Shown here piece after piece: positions 24,621-36,556 of a DNA stretch of 64,000 bases. Below the pieces are notes generated by a model, which was given only the letters and a program-made list of their open reading frames with translations, did not search any database and was not told the DNA's origin. Source of the stretch: Krasilnikovozyma curviuscula (taxonomy: Eukaryota; Basidiomycota; Tremellomycetes; Cystofilobasidiales; Mrakiaceae); contig MVAQ01000016.1 in the NCBI GenBank assembly GCA_014825775.1, forward strand, positions 1-64,000. Reading direction: 5' to 3'. Positions within the stretch are counted from its first letter, which is position 1. Every line of letters begins with the position of its first letter. Both the position numbers and the translations under genes were made by a program.

Positions 24621-25098
24621 GGGATGTAAGTTTCGCTCTCCTTTGATTAGTCTTCTTTCAACAGGAATATTGATGCCCTCCAAGTCCTAAATAGTAGGGC
24701 ATCGCTCCGTAAATCTGTACAGACGACTTGTGTGCTATCCTGTTGTGTGTCTCTCGCTGGGTTCATCATTTGTGCTTCAGCTGGTATCAAAGGACTCCTA
24801 GCAAGCCTGTCTTACAGCTTTCGTGTGGATGTTCAATTTACAAGAAGATATTTCTATTGCAGATCAAAAACTCTTGATATGCGTCTTATCGCGTACGCAC
24901 GCCGTCATAGACAGTCACCCGCTGCGTTGTCGTCTCGTCTACAGTGTCCACCGTCCTATCACTCCTCCTCGATCCATTTAGATGAAACAGATTTCAATTT
25001 TGGAGCAACCTGTCGGTGAACCTGACTGCGTTAGTGAAAAGATGGCGCACACGACTGGAGAGATAACGTGGAGAGGGACAGACCAAACGAACCAGAAT
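24621..25098. other. Convergent spacer between the two paralogues
   Basis: 478 bases between the stop codons of the two related small genes. Open frames here show no coding character or family match. No further copy of the shared core is visible. Presumably 3' untranslated regions. Confidence 0.4.
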
Positions 25099-25327
25099 CT
25101 ACTCATTCTTCTTGGTCTCTTCATCTAGCTTAGCAGCAACCTCAGCAGCTTTCTTCTCAGCGAGCTCGGCCCTAGTCATTCCTTCCCCTCCCTCAGACTT
25201 TGGCAGGTCCTTGACGATTGGGGATGAAGCGAGTCCTCCGCCGGTTTCTTTGAGCTGATCAGACTGCAAAGAGGGTTAGTATTCATTTGCTAGCAAGAAT
25301 CAATGATGAACAGCGTACCGAAGACAT
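25099..25327 (-). CDS. Small soluble protein, paralogue B (57 aa)
   Basis: Unrecognised family. ATG at 25327; exon 1 encodes only MSS, then an intron (GTACGC to TTGCAG, about 25266-25318) and exon 2 to a TAG at 25099-25101. The protein is 57 aa: SDQLKETGGGLASSPIVKDL, then PKSEGGEGMTRAELAEKKAA and a charged helical end (KLDEETKKNE). It shares the SPIVK-x-L-x-K-S-x-GGEG-x-TR-x-x-LAE core with paralogue A but has no membrane anchor. An in-frame ATG at 25441 would add 38 residues, but that stretch is rich in CAC repeats like a fungal 5' leader, so 25327 is chosen. Such a short spliced gene is easily missed by automated annotation. Confidence 0.65.
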
Positions 25328-25800
25328 GTTGAATCGGTTGTGAATGTGACTAGGGTGTTGTGTGTGGTTTGAGGCTCGATGATACCGGAATTCGCCTCGC
25401 TTGTCTGGCTGGCGTGGCGCACCACCGTCCGGCTTTGTCATGGTCCCTTCTTCAGTGTCATTCTCGCAAGAGGGATAGCAAGATCTACATAATTACTTTT
25501 TCTTGAAGATTGAATCCGCTGAGTGAGGTAATGGTAAAGAAGGAACGACGATAGTACAAGTATCAGATCGAATTGAGCCCTAAAGAGCAGGGATTACTCC
25601 AGATTCTTCGTTTCTATATAATTTATCTGTACTTCTTTTTCTCTCTTTAAAAGAATATAACGAAGCTATCGATTGAGTCTTCTTTTGCACGAAAATAATT
25701 TAATTGCTCGTCATTGGGCAGCGCGACGCGCTTTTGTGCTTCCAACCTGATTTCCGTCCCATTAAAGCAGACAGCAGTCTCAACATCGATACTGGGCAGG
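25328..25800. promoter_or_regulatory. Divergent spacer between paralogue B and SCC2
   Basis: 473 bases between two start codons. AT-rich around 25610-25710, with TATATAA at about 25615-25621 and pyrimidine tracts. It should contain both promoters; no gene seen. Confidence 0.35.
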
Positions 25801-28800
25801 ATGGCAGAATCTCCTCATACAGCAGAGAGCATCCAACGTGCTTCTGCTACTCTGCTGGCCCTTTACCCGATCGGAGCACCGTATACGCCAGGCTTTAGGA
25901 GTGAGTTTCACTGATGTCCCTGCTATTCTTCACCTTGGAATCAGTTCTGATCATCCTCGTTAATGCTCATTATGTAGTTGCTGATCATCTCAGCCCTCTG
26001 ACATTGGTCCCTGAAGCAGAACCACCGCTTTTACCTTCGTTTCACTCCCAACCGGAATTTGCTGAAGGGCTCAGTGCAATTTCGTCCAGGAGTGGCCATG
26101 GCACCCCTATGCAAGATGTAGAACTGGAGCAGCAGAGGAGATTGAACTCTCTTGTTTCTCAGATGTCGAGAGCTTCTGGGTATGTGAAGGGAACAATCGT
26201 GTGTTACACCCCTCTTCCGCTTTACTGACGATTTTGTGTCCGTAGACCTGCTGCTCCAACTTATCCAATAATACCAGTACCATCTCCAGAGTCTTCATTC
26301 AGTCCAATAACTTCAGCTTTGCTCCAATGGAACTCCCAAAGCCTCCAGCCTCTTGCACCAGCATCACCCCTCGCGGCACCTACGAACTACAGGTCGTCCG
26401 AATCGCCAGCGTTCCTAGAAGACTTCATCGCCCAGTGGACAGAAGCCATGGTGCAGCGATCTCAGTCTCAGTTCACTCAACCAAGATCATCCTCCCAAGC
26501 TTCCATGATGCTGTCGTCCTCTCCTACCCGGTCGGACGAAACACACCATCCGCATACACCTTCAACGAGCAGAGTCATTGCTCCCTCTGGGTTCCCAAAT
26601 TCTGTTGCATCGACAGGTGCAATGTCAGATACGTCACCATCTAAGACGTCGCCGCTGAAGAGGAAGAGCTCTGGCGTCGCCCAATACACCTCTCACGATC
26701 AACAACCGATCAAGCTCAAGTTCCGCAAACCCTCTTCAAATGGGAGTGCTACTCCACCAGTAGATTCTTCAAAAGAGGAGGAGTTCGACTTCGAGGAACT
26801 GCTGATTGAGCCTCAGCGCACGTTGATGCCGATGTCGCTCATTAAGCCTGTAAGGAAGAAGGAGAAGACTATCAAGACTCAGGAAATGATCGATAATGAG
26901 AACAAGAGCCGCAGCAGCAACCTCAAAGCGGCTAAGAAGAAACATGAGGGCGATTATGAAATTGATTATGAGATGAAGAGTGAGGTGGATGATGGTAATG
27001 AGTATATGCACGATGTACTGCCAACAGCTACGCCTCCCAAGCGGCCTGACATAGCTTCTCGAAAGAGCAGCATCAGTACCGGTCGAAAAACGGCAGACCG
27101 AGAGGAGCAGAGTAAGTGTCGTACTGTTCTTCACAGTTTGGTGCAATTGTGAAATTGGCTGACGCTACGTTGCACCTCAACTGCTTTAGACGCGCCGTCG
27201 AACCTCAAAGAACTCGTCGAAGACATTTTTGAAGCAGAAGATTCCTTACCGGCTCCCATAACGGAAGAATCCCTGCAACTTAACCGTTTCTTTAGCCGAA
27301 TCTCGTCCTCTGACTCGAACGTCGCTATCCTGTCCCCTTTCACGATACAGCGCATCCTAAGGCTCCTGGTTTCTATCTCTCGATTACCACATGCTACAAT
27401 ATCGAACTGGGACGTTGATGCCTATCAGCGGCTGCTCAAGATCCTTAGGCGCAGTCTGAGAGATGGTTTGGCCATGGATATTTATGGTCCTGTCGTCGAA
27501 CACGCCGGGCCGGATGAAAGTCCCAAGAAGGGGTCCAAGAAGGTGTCTTCATCAGCCAATAAAAAGGGGGCTGTGAAGGGTAAAGGCGGTGATAACGTTG
27601 AGGAGATGGACGTCGATTTGGATCAAACGTTGGCGGGGACAAGCGCGGCGGCGGATGAGTTTGATGAATTGGCTACCACCGCTCTGGAGTCTGTCGAAGC
27701 TACAAATTGTATCTTCGTACTGTTGTCGACGAAGGGATTCCCTGGGTTGGTCAGTCCGCCGTCATTCATCCTAAACCTTCTTCTCATTCGTGCTAACTTG
27801 ACGAACGTTGCTTCTCCGTATCGCTTTAGCAATTTCCTGAGGAGTTGTTCTCCTTGTGCCTTGATTATGTGAAGGATGGACTCAACCAAATTGTTTACCC
27901 TTTCATTGAAGCTTTTGGTGCGCCTTCAGGTGAGTGTACCGTCGCGTAGTCTGCTTAGCGTGCTTGCTATCTAATGTAGGCTTCCTCGTTCCTCTCTTCA
28001 GGTGCTTCATTGCCTATCATGCTTTCAGCCTTGATCAGAACAAATTCGACAGTGAACAGACTGAACACTCAACGACAACTCATATCCCAGATCTTCTCTG
28101 CCCTCACCACGTCCATGACTTCGATTCAAAACGCTGTCGAAAGAACCGATATTCAAATGTCGGACGATCTGGTCATTAAAGCTGCGTACATGTCCCTCGG
28201 TCCGTTCTTTATCGTCGAAACTAGTTCTGGAGGTAAAGGTGGTGGACTGGATGCCTCCGCCGCACTGCGAGTCCTTAGACTGGCATCTCTTGGCTTGGTG
28301 CGATCCGTGAGTCACATATTTTGGTTTGCATAGTGAGGTTTCCTTTAAGATTACTGACTTGTCTGCTCATTCCTAACTGATAGGTTTTTGCGTCCAATCT
28401 TGATCAGCGTGCGTGGATCATTCAGGAGATCTTGTCCTCGCTAGTCAAGCTGCCTGATCTGAAAAAGAGTCAACGACAGTACAGGTGACGATTCTCCTTA
28501 CTAAATCCAATTGTAAAGTGCCCTCTTTTTTAAACACTTTTCTACTTTCTCTTTCAAAAGGTTACGAGATGGTCGCTCCATCCACACAGTCACTGCGCTG
28601 TTGCTTCAGTTGATTCAAACTTGCTCTCATGGTATTGAGGCTGAAGTTGAACAACATCGTTTGAGAACTCAATCACAACGAATTGTACAGAACAAGGAAG
28701 AAGACGAAGATGAATCGCTTGATGTTTGGGTGAGTTTGACTTCTTCTTCGCACGACGATATTCAGCCAACCCCTAACTCTATTCGCTCTGGTGTTGGTAG

Positions 28801-31800
28801 GAGACCAAACTCTATCAGTCCAAACTTGATTCCGCTAGAAAATGTGCGATGTCAATTGCTGTTTACCTCATCCAAGCGTACGTTCGATCACTTTCCCCAC
28901 GCCCGAAAACTGCTGATATCAGTTCATCAGTTCCGCCACCGGTAAAGCCACGAAAGTCTCGAACGAAGCCGAACGACGTGCTGTGCTGGATACTCTACTT
29001 GCGGATCTCAATGTAATCGTGTATTATCCTGAATGGCCAGGTGCTTCCGTGCTGTTAAGCATGTTTACCAAGATCATGGTTAGTTCTCGTCGGGTACACT
29101 CATCTCGCTATTTGACTGATATCTTCTTCTATCATCAAGACTACCTCCCTGAGTGACACCAAGTCAAGTTCTGAAGAAACCGCTGCGAAAACCATCGCGC
29201 TCGATCACCTGGGTGTGATTGCTTCCCGCATTAGAGAAGCAGCCCTTCGTAAAGATGTGGAAGAAAACTCCTTTTCTCGAAGCTTACCTGAGGTTTGTTT
29301 CACCGTTAATCGATTAAGATCAGTTCCCGTACCGATCATCTAGTAATTTCTATTTTCTTAGATAATAAATGCTTGCGACGAGGTTGAGCTGCGGTCTCTA
29401 ATTGCAGCTCAGGCGGACATTAAAGAGCATCTGGCAGATTCTGCTGTTTCTGATGTTTCTTTGCAGGTGTGCTCTTGAAACGCAATCAGCTGTCACTGTT
29501 CGTATATCTGACGTTGTCCTCGTTTTGCAGAGCGCTTTTCAGTTCTCGACTGTCGTTTGGGGTCAAGAAATTGGCGAAGCTATCGCTCAACTCAAAATTA
29601 CACTTTCAGGAACAATTGTTCAGGACACTCGTGCGATATGTGAGAGTATGCTCGAGACTCTATCCGCACTCAGAGAAGGTCTATGGAAGCCGAAGGGCAA
29701 CGAAAATATGTTCAAAAATGGGTACGATACAGTGCTATGGTTTGGTTCTTCAGTATCCCAAAAGCTGACCTAAATTTACTTGGCTTGGCAAGTATGAGAA
29801 CTGATTTGGCCCAACTTGACAGCCTCTCTCAACAAATTCATGCGTTCCGTGGCTTCAGCAGAGCCTTTGATGCAATTTTGGTATGCATCATCGCCGCTAT
29901 GGACGCGACTTCGGTGACTTTTCGAACCAAAGCGCTACGAGCATTGGGGCATATCATCACTACGGATGAAGCAATCCTCATACAGGTGAGTTATCTCAGT
30001 ATCAATCTGTTGAAGTGGGGACGGCCCCACTGATGACCTGGATTCTTCTTCAGCCTTCAGTCAGAAACTCAATTGAAGAACGCGTTAGAGACAGCTCACC
30101 TGCAGTGCGTGATGCCGCTGTGGAATTGATTGGAAGATATGTTCTTCAACAGACGACCGTGACAGATCAGTACTACTCCATCATCAGCGACAGAGTGACT
30201 GTGAGTTGTGATGACCTCCTGGCGATTGTTGTTGAACGGCATCAAACCTGTTCTTCTCTTTGACAGGATTCTGGTGTTGCGGTCCGAAAGCGTGTCATCA
30301 AGATGCTTAAAAGTATTTACCCCTTGACAGATAGCATAGACCGAAAAGTCGATATCTGCACCAAGCTCGTGTTCAGAATTGACGATGAAGAGGAGACGGT
30401 CAAAGTGAGTCGTAGTTTACCGAATAACAATAGGTTTTCTTTGCTCACAAGACATGTCTTAATTCCCAGGACCTTGCTGTCAAAGCTGTCAATGATATCT
30501 GGTTCGGATCGAACAAAGATCCTTTGACCCAAGTCGCAGTTCTTGCTGGTGTATCGAAGGTGATGAGGGAACGCCAGAGCCCAATGGAGATGTTCTTGCG
30601 TCAGATCGTCCAAGAGAAGATGGAGAAGTGCAAAGATCCTTCTGCATTTGCTGAAGCTCTTGCACCATATCAAAGCGCCTGTAATGCTTTGGTAGACAGC
30701 TTGATTGACTCTGAGAACACTGACAATGTAAGTCATCTCATCTGTCATCCTCCACCCCTATCTACGATTTTCACCTTGCCTTTCGTGTAGAACACTGCTC
30801 ATATAATCAAAGCCATCTACATTATGAGTCTGGCTTATCCTGCGGTCATCTCGGGGCCCAAGGCTGCGTTATTGGCCCCTTACATGAAGAGCCCTAGAAC
30901 GGTACGAAGTTTTCAACTCTCAATACGCCTTGAAGTATTTATTCACTTGTTTTTCTCAACCAAGGCTGATGAACAGGCGGTCTCGGGGTACCTACTTCGA
31001 ATCTTCAGATCTTGCATTCCCAAAATGCCCAAGACAGTCAGCACCTTCGGGAAAGATCTTCAAAAGACTCTGTTGGCAATGGTTACTAAGCCTTCTCCTA
31101 CTGGTGGTGCATCGGTGAGAATGTTTGTTGGCCTCAATGCTGTCAGTGATGGCTAACTGAGCTTGTCTCCCGTCTAGGCTCTTCAAGAATCAGTAGCATG
31201 TTTGTGCTCTGTCGTCCATCACTTGACCGGTGATTATGCTTGTCTAGTGAACCTCCTCAAGGGAACTACTAGTACGTATTTCACCTCTACTACCTCCAAA
31301 ATTGTGCTCACTTTCTTCTGTGGGGTTTCTTCGCGTCAAAAGGTAAGCTCCAGGGGGTCCGCGCTTCAATTTCTCGTACCGGTCATGCACCTGAAAACCA
31401 GAAGGCTCTTCCACTTCTCATGTACATTTCTGCTCTCTTAGCCGAGAATTGCGACTTTGATAGCGTCCGAGCAGAAGGCAAAAGTAAGTTCTTCACTTAG
31501 GTCACCAGATTCTGCAAACTGCTGACCTCTTCTTCCATAGTCTCAGCACAGTCCATTGAAGAAGTCTCGAAAGGATCGATTCCCGATTTCATTTTGTCCA
31601 TTCTTCTAGCGTATCGCAAATTGCCTGTTGATACTTCCACTCAGCAGGCCAGCTTGACATCAATGGGTGAGTTGTATCATCGCTTAGGTTGCTTTCTGAC
31701 AGGTGCTAATACTTCGGCACTTACAGGTTTCCTCTCCAGGGCTTACCCCACGACCATGCTGAGACCTCAATATCTCGAAGTGATGGATGGTGTGTTCGCA

Positions 31801-33615
31801 TCTGATCAACTCGACAATCACTCGCTCCTATTTGGAATCTTGCTTGATTTTCTGGTCTCGCAATCTGTGAAGCAGGCTGCTGAGCGAGATGCTAAGGAAC
31901 AGGCTGTAGTGATTGGTCAGTCCTCTCATTCTTGGTGTAATGTCCCCTTCCATATCTGATTTGTCACCCGCCTCTTATTCTACAGCTCCACTGCAAAAGG
32001 AAGTCAACATGTCAGAGCTTATTGGTGATACTGACGGATTTGCAGAGTCTGGGTATGCTGATCAATGGCTATATTGGTATTGTTCATTGATACTGACCAA
32101 CACTGTTATCTCGCAGTGTTGCCTCAACTGTTGTTCAACGATACCTTCCCCAAGTTCTGGTTGCAGCACTTCACCCTCAGACACAAAATGCTGCTTTGGA
32201 GATCTTGACTGTCACTGTCAAACAAGGATTAGCTCATCCTATTCAGAGTCTTCCGATCATCATCGCTCTGGAGACGAGCTCTGAACTCCCCATCTCCGGC
32301 CGAGCTTTCACATTGCACAATATCCTTCAAAACAAACATGCCAGTATCATCAACAGCAGATACCTAGAATCAACTAGAGCCGCTTACGAATTCCAAGTTC
32401 AGAGTTGCGCGGATCTGGTTCGAGGTTAGTCTTGAGTATCGGCTCATCTTTAGAATTGAACGCTGGATGGCGCGACTAATGATTCTCACTCAACGTCTTC
32501 AACGCCTCCTTCAACCTAGGGTACCGAGTTACTGAAGGCGTTCCAGAAGCTCTCCTCAAGTATTGGTACTCTTTGATCAGAGAAAAACGTCCACTGCGTC
32601 GGGATTTCCTTAGGGCGCTGATCAGAGTCTTTGACATTGACATTTCTCCAAGATCTTCGTTTACTGCTGTAAGCTTGCAACATCTTCGTCTTCTAGCCCC
32701 GTAGATACATTAACTGACTTGTTCCGTTGTATTCTCAGGAGGATGTTGCGTTTTCGCGTTTTCTGTCGGACAACCTCTCTGCTTTCCAGTACAAGACGAA
32801 TGAAGAAGTTTTCATCATTCTTGAGAGACTCAACTCAATCCTCAGTGTTGCTGCTATCCAACTTTACGAAGTCTTATCCACTGCTAACCTCAGAGAAGAC
32901 TTAGCAGCAGTGACGGAGGGGCAGAGTTTAGAATATGTCACGGTCACTTCTGGAAGTAAGAAGAAGATGAGCCAGATTGTTAGGGAGGCTGGAGAGCGAG
33001 ACGGTTCTTTTGAGCTGGTGAGTGTTGAGAACCGTTGTGATTCAACCTTTTCTTGAGTTAAAAGTGAGCGTTCTGCAGGTCATGAACATGAGTAACACTG
33101 AAACGATTGAAGAAGTCCATGTCTCTGAAACCAACAGTTCTCCTTCTGGTAATAGTGAGTCTCCAACTGCCTAGCCTTCAGCGGGCATCGTCTCAGCAGC
33201 TTGCTCTCCCGATCTCTGTAGCTTTCAACCTTTTGAGCCTTCTCAACGCTTCGACCATCTTATCTATGGTCTTCTCACTTAAACATCATCTCAAGACATT
33301 TTACGGTATCTCAGAAGACAGCATCAAGAAGTTCGTACCTGGCAAGAAGAGCACTTTGTCTGAAAAGCCTGCTATTCGAAATGAGAAATCAAGCATCTCG
33401 CCGGTCATCATCTATGAATCCAACAATCCGTTTGTGTTTGGTACTCTTCAGACAGCTGAAGATTATATTGCTAAGGCTGGAGCTGTGAGTGCAGTTATAC
33501 CTCTAGACGTTATTTTTCTAACTCAGTGGCTGACATCGCACGACGCTATTTCTCTTAGTTCATGCAACTCGTCGAACAGGATGGTGGTCTCGAGCCTGAT
33601 ATGGAAGAATCTTGA
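25801..33615 (+). CDS. SCC2: Cohesin-loading factor Scc2 (Mis4/NIPBL)
   Basis: Loads cohesin onto chromatin and stimulates its ATPase, with Scc4 bound to its N-terminus. The ATG at 25801 opens [18 protein letters not shown]. The N-terminal third is Ser/Pro-rich and disordered with basic patches ([13 protein letters not shown]). From about 27190 the helical repeat body starts ([20 protein letters not shown]), with [37 protein letters not shown], the [20 protein letters not shown] block, the [20 protein letters not shown] and [22 protein letters not shown] repeats, [20 protein letters not shown] and a late helical part [22 protein letters not shown]. This order matches Scc2/Nipped-B. More than 25 short introns. 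The last exon encodes [18 protein letters not shown] and stops at 33613-33615. The product is of the order of 1,900 aa, in the usual range. Confidence 0.9.
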
Positions 33616-33974
33616 GAAGCCCAGTCAACTTTCATCTCCCAAGCAGTAGAATTTCAAACTTTTCGATCATCACCCTTGCATACCAGTTCTTCGCCTCAGC
33701 CTATACACACCCCATCATTATATACCCTACAATTATGCTTTGAGGCTTTCCGTCTTCTTTCTAGATAAAACGTTCCATCCTGCTAGGTTCTTCCCTTGAA
33801 GACATATTTGATTTTGTTCGTCGCATTTGTTCCAAGATCCGATTCATTGTTGTTGCCTAAAGTTTTACACACTCCAGCAAGGATCCTGCACCTATGTCAG
33901 TTCGCTATTATTGAGTGGTGAGTAGATGCCTTCCGGGCAGCTTGGTCAATTGGTTGCGTTGGGTCGCTAGGCGA
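33616..33974. other. Convergent spacer after SCC2
   Basis: 359 bases between the SCC2 stop (+) and the stop of a small - strand gene. T-rich and AT-rich around 33700-33860. No feature seen. Confidence 0.35.
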
Positions 33975-34358
33975 TCATCGAGAATAAGGCTTGACGGGTT
34001 CAGTTCCTTCCGGTTTCCCTTACAAGAAGACAAGATATAGTCAGGCAAGCGAGACCCAGCAGATAAACGCTGTGTTTGAAGAGTGGGGATGAAAAACTCA
34101 CATTCGAGGACTTTGTTCTGCGGTCTTCCTGCTTTTCTTCGTGGATCGACCAGCAACGTCTGACCGTAGTAAAGACCAAGTCCTGCTAATGCCATCACAC
34201 CTCCCCATTTCACAAGCTGTACAAAGCAACACGGGGCCCGTTAACAGATCCTTTGAGCAGAGGGCGCGGCAGACAATTGGACCCACAACATTTTTCCAGT
34301 TCCCAGCTGCTGCCAGGGCTTTACGTTCCCTGTCGGATACCACACGCTTCTCGATCAT
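33975..34358 (-). CDS. Small single-pass membrane protein, 76 aa
   Basis: I do not recognise this protein. Three exons read MIEKRVVSDRERKALAAAGN then WKNV, LVKWGGVMALAGLGLYYGQT then LLVDPRRKAGRPQNKVLE, and WKPEGTEPVKPYSR with TGA at 33975-33977. Splice joins at GTGGGT/TACAG and GTGAGT/GTAAG keep frame. One membrane segment (GGVMALAGLGLYYGQTLLV) is flanked by a charged N-terminal helix and a basic RRKAGRP, so the protein is probably anchored in an organelle membrane, perhaps the mitochondrial inner membrane given its size and Gly-rich helix. It is divergent to the short-chain dehydrogenase across a 220-base shared promoter. Seen: frame, splice sites and the membrane helix. Inferred: location. 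Confidence 0.6.
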
Positions 34359-34578
34359 ATGCCGGTGATTCGTCCTTTGAGTAGAAAAGGTTGAAAAAAT
34401 TGGAGAAAACTGTAGTTGGAATCCACAGTGACGCATTGAATTTCTTCAGATTGAAATAGAGCCAACTATCAAGCTGTGAACCAGGTGAGTTAGCTTTGTA
34501 CGCTTCCTCTACATTATTAGGCTCTCATTCTAATTGCATCCTGGACGATATATCGGGTGCTAAGCATTCAACTTCAAA

Positions 34579-35927
34579 ATGGCTATCGTTCCTCCTGCAT
34601 CGACTCCGTCTCTTCTCTCCCAGGTCTACCCACCTAAACCTACATGGACAACCAGCAATATACCTGACCTTACTGGGAAGGTAAACATTGTCTCCAATCT
34701 TGCTGTGAGGCTCAGGTTCTAATCATTTGTTTTTGTTTACTCCCGGTTCGACCTGTTACCCGCAACCGCTTCCAATTCTTATTGCAATAGGTCGCTGTTG
34801 TCACTGGTGGATACAACGGAATTGGGTACGAATCAACAGTGAGCGCTTGTCTCCCTGGAGCTGCATTTCACCGACACAATGTGTGTGAGAGTCACTAACA
34901 GTTCTCATCCTCATTTTTAAATCAGCTCGCACTCCTCGAACATGGTGCCAAAGTATACATTCTTGGAAGGTCTGAAAAGACTGGACAGGATGCTATTGCC
35001 TCTCTGAAGGCAAAGACATCAAAAGAGGCATATTTCATCCAGATTGATTTAGCATCGCTGGAAAGCGTCAAAAAGGCCGCGACCCAATTGCTGGATCTCG
35101 AAACTAAAATTGACATTCTCATGCTCAGTGCTGGTGTGATGATACTACCTGGGCTCACTGCTGATAACTTTGAGATGCAATTCGGTACCAACGGTGAGTG
35201 AACAAAACTCCTAGCAGCGGTCGTTGATCATCCAACTGACAGCATGTCGTCTCACTGTAGTCGTTGGTCACTTCCTCCTCTGTGAACTCCTGTTACCTTT
35301 GGTCATTAAGACCAAAGACCTTACTGGGGAAAAGGGTAGAATTGTCACCACTTCCTCCTCAGCGAACGAGATCCCGGGTGCAAAGGGTATCCAGTTCGAC
35401 TCTCTCAAAGCGGTCGATGGAAAGATCCCGAACCAGTTGGCGCTATGGTCGCTCTACGGTCAATCCAAGCTTGGAAACGTGATTGTGGCTAATGAGATTC
35501 ATCGTCGATACGGAGACCAAGTCGTCTCGACTTCGCTAAATCCAGGAGTGAGTTGACATTTCTGCTTTGGAGAGCAGAACCTTCTGACGACAACTCTTTG
35601 TGTGTAATGTTAGAACATTGATACTGGATTATGGAAGAATGTTTCCTTTGCTTCACTTCTAGCCAAGGTCTATCTCTACGTAAATAGTCCATTTGTACTC
35701 TATTCCCCATCAACATCCCGGTTCTGACACATACCACATTCTAGCCTGCTTCCAAAGGATGCCTGACCCAGCTCTACGCCGCAACTGCACCTGAAGCAGC
35801 TTCTCTCGGTGGACAGTTCTTAGTGCCATGGGCAAGAGTAGGGAAGAGCGCTGCGCTCGGTAGGGATGAGGAGCTTGGAAAGCAGTTGTGGGAGTGGTTG
35901 TCGACGGAGTGCGCTGCTTATTTGTAG
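34579..35927 (+). CDS. Short-chain dehydrogenase/reductase (retinol-dehydrogenase-like)
   Basis: NAD(P)-dependent oxidoreductase with a Rossmann fold; substrate unknown. The ATG at 34579 opens MAIVPPASTPSLLSQVYPPK. Exon joins give the cofactor motif VAVVTGGYNGIGYESTLALL (TGxxxGIG), KVYILGRSEK, the FIQIDLASLESVKKA acidic patch, the MLSAGVM block (NNAG-like), the catalytic Ser in IVTTSSSANE and the catalytic pair in LYGQSKLGNV (YxxxK). LNPGNIDTGLWKNV follows the usual PG motif. The C-terminus GGQFLVPWARVG resembles fungal members of the WWOX/retinol dehydrogenase-like group. All catalytic residues are present. About six exons, with the stop TAG at 35925-35927. No neighbour suggests a pathway. 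Confidence 0.85.
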
Positions 35928-36193
35928 AAGCTTTTTAGATTTGGGAACTTAGATTTGGGAACCGATGGAAATCGTCTCTAATTTTAGAACCTGGGCAAAG
36001 GTATTTATTTAAGGAAGAAGAACATAGTGCCGCAACCAGTCACTGATTTAAGAAACAAAACATCTTGATCACAAGACAGCCAAGTAAGGTGGAAGAGGAA
36101 AGAAAATGAATTAATCAAAAGTGACATGGTGGTCACGGACAAATTATACCTGCAGAGAACAGGAGGAAAAAAAGAAACGAAGAAACAAAACTA

Positions 36194-36273
36194 TGGAGCA
36201 GTTGGGAATTGAACCCAAGACCTTTCGCAAAACATGTGCAAAGCGAACGCGATAACCCCTACGCTACAGCCCC
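36194..36273 (-). tRNA. tRNA-Ala(UGC) with a 7-nt intron
   Basis: Read on the - strand from 36273. Acceptor stem GGGGCTG pairs with CTGCTCC (one U-U mismatch) and keeps the G3-U70 wobble pair that marks alanine tRNA. D stem GCG/CGC, anticodon stem TTCGC/GCGAA, T stem TTGGG/CCCAA with TTCAATT loop, discriminator A. The anticodon loop region has 14 bases instead of 7; with TT-TGC-A first, the extra seven bases (CATGTTT) sit after position 37, the standard place of nuclear tRNA introns. Loops giving Cys(GCA) or Val(CAC) fit worse. The acceptor mismatch and very short intron are unusual. Confidence 0.8.
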
Positions 36274-36556
36274 GCTAGAAGTGGCGAATCACTTTTGGCA
36301 AGTAGTCGGAGAGAACACCCCCTTCTTAAGCAACACCACAATGACCGTTCCTCTAAGGCATAGATCCCCATTTTATGTACAATATAGTACCAGACCTACT
36401 CTTGAAAGCGGTAGTTATGCACGCTAGCAAACTCGTTCCCTAAATTCCCTGGACAATCTCCCCCATAATATGCGAACAAACACAACTAATTTTTCACAGC
36501 CTGAGATTGAGCCGATGTTTTCAGTCTTGTAAACTACGCAGGAATCAACTTCAATG

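Noticed and set aside
25327..25441. Upstream in-frame ATG for paralogue B, adding 38 residues
   Set aside because: The added stretch is rich in CAC and AAC triplets like a 5' leader and has no counterpart in paralogue A.
36194..36273. Reading the tRNA as Cys(GCA) or Val(CAC)
   Set aside because: These need irregular loops without U33 in place or a weaker stem; the Ala reading keeps U33, places the intron after position 37 and has the G3-U70 pair.
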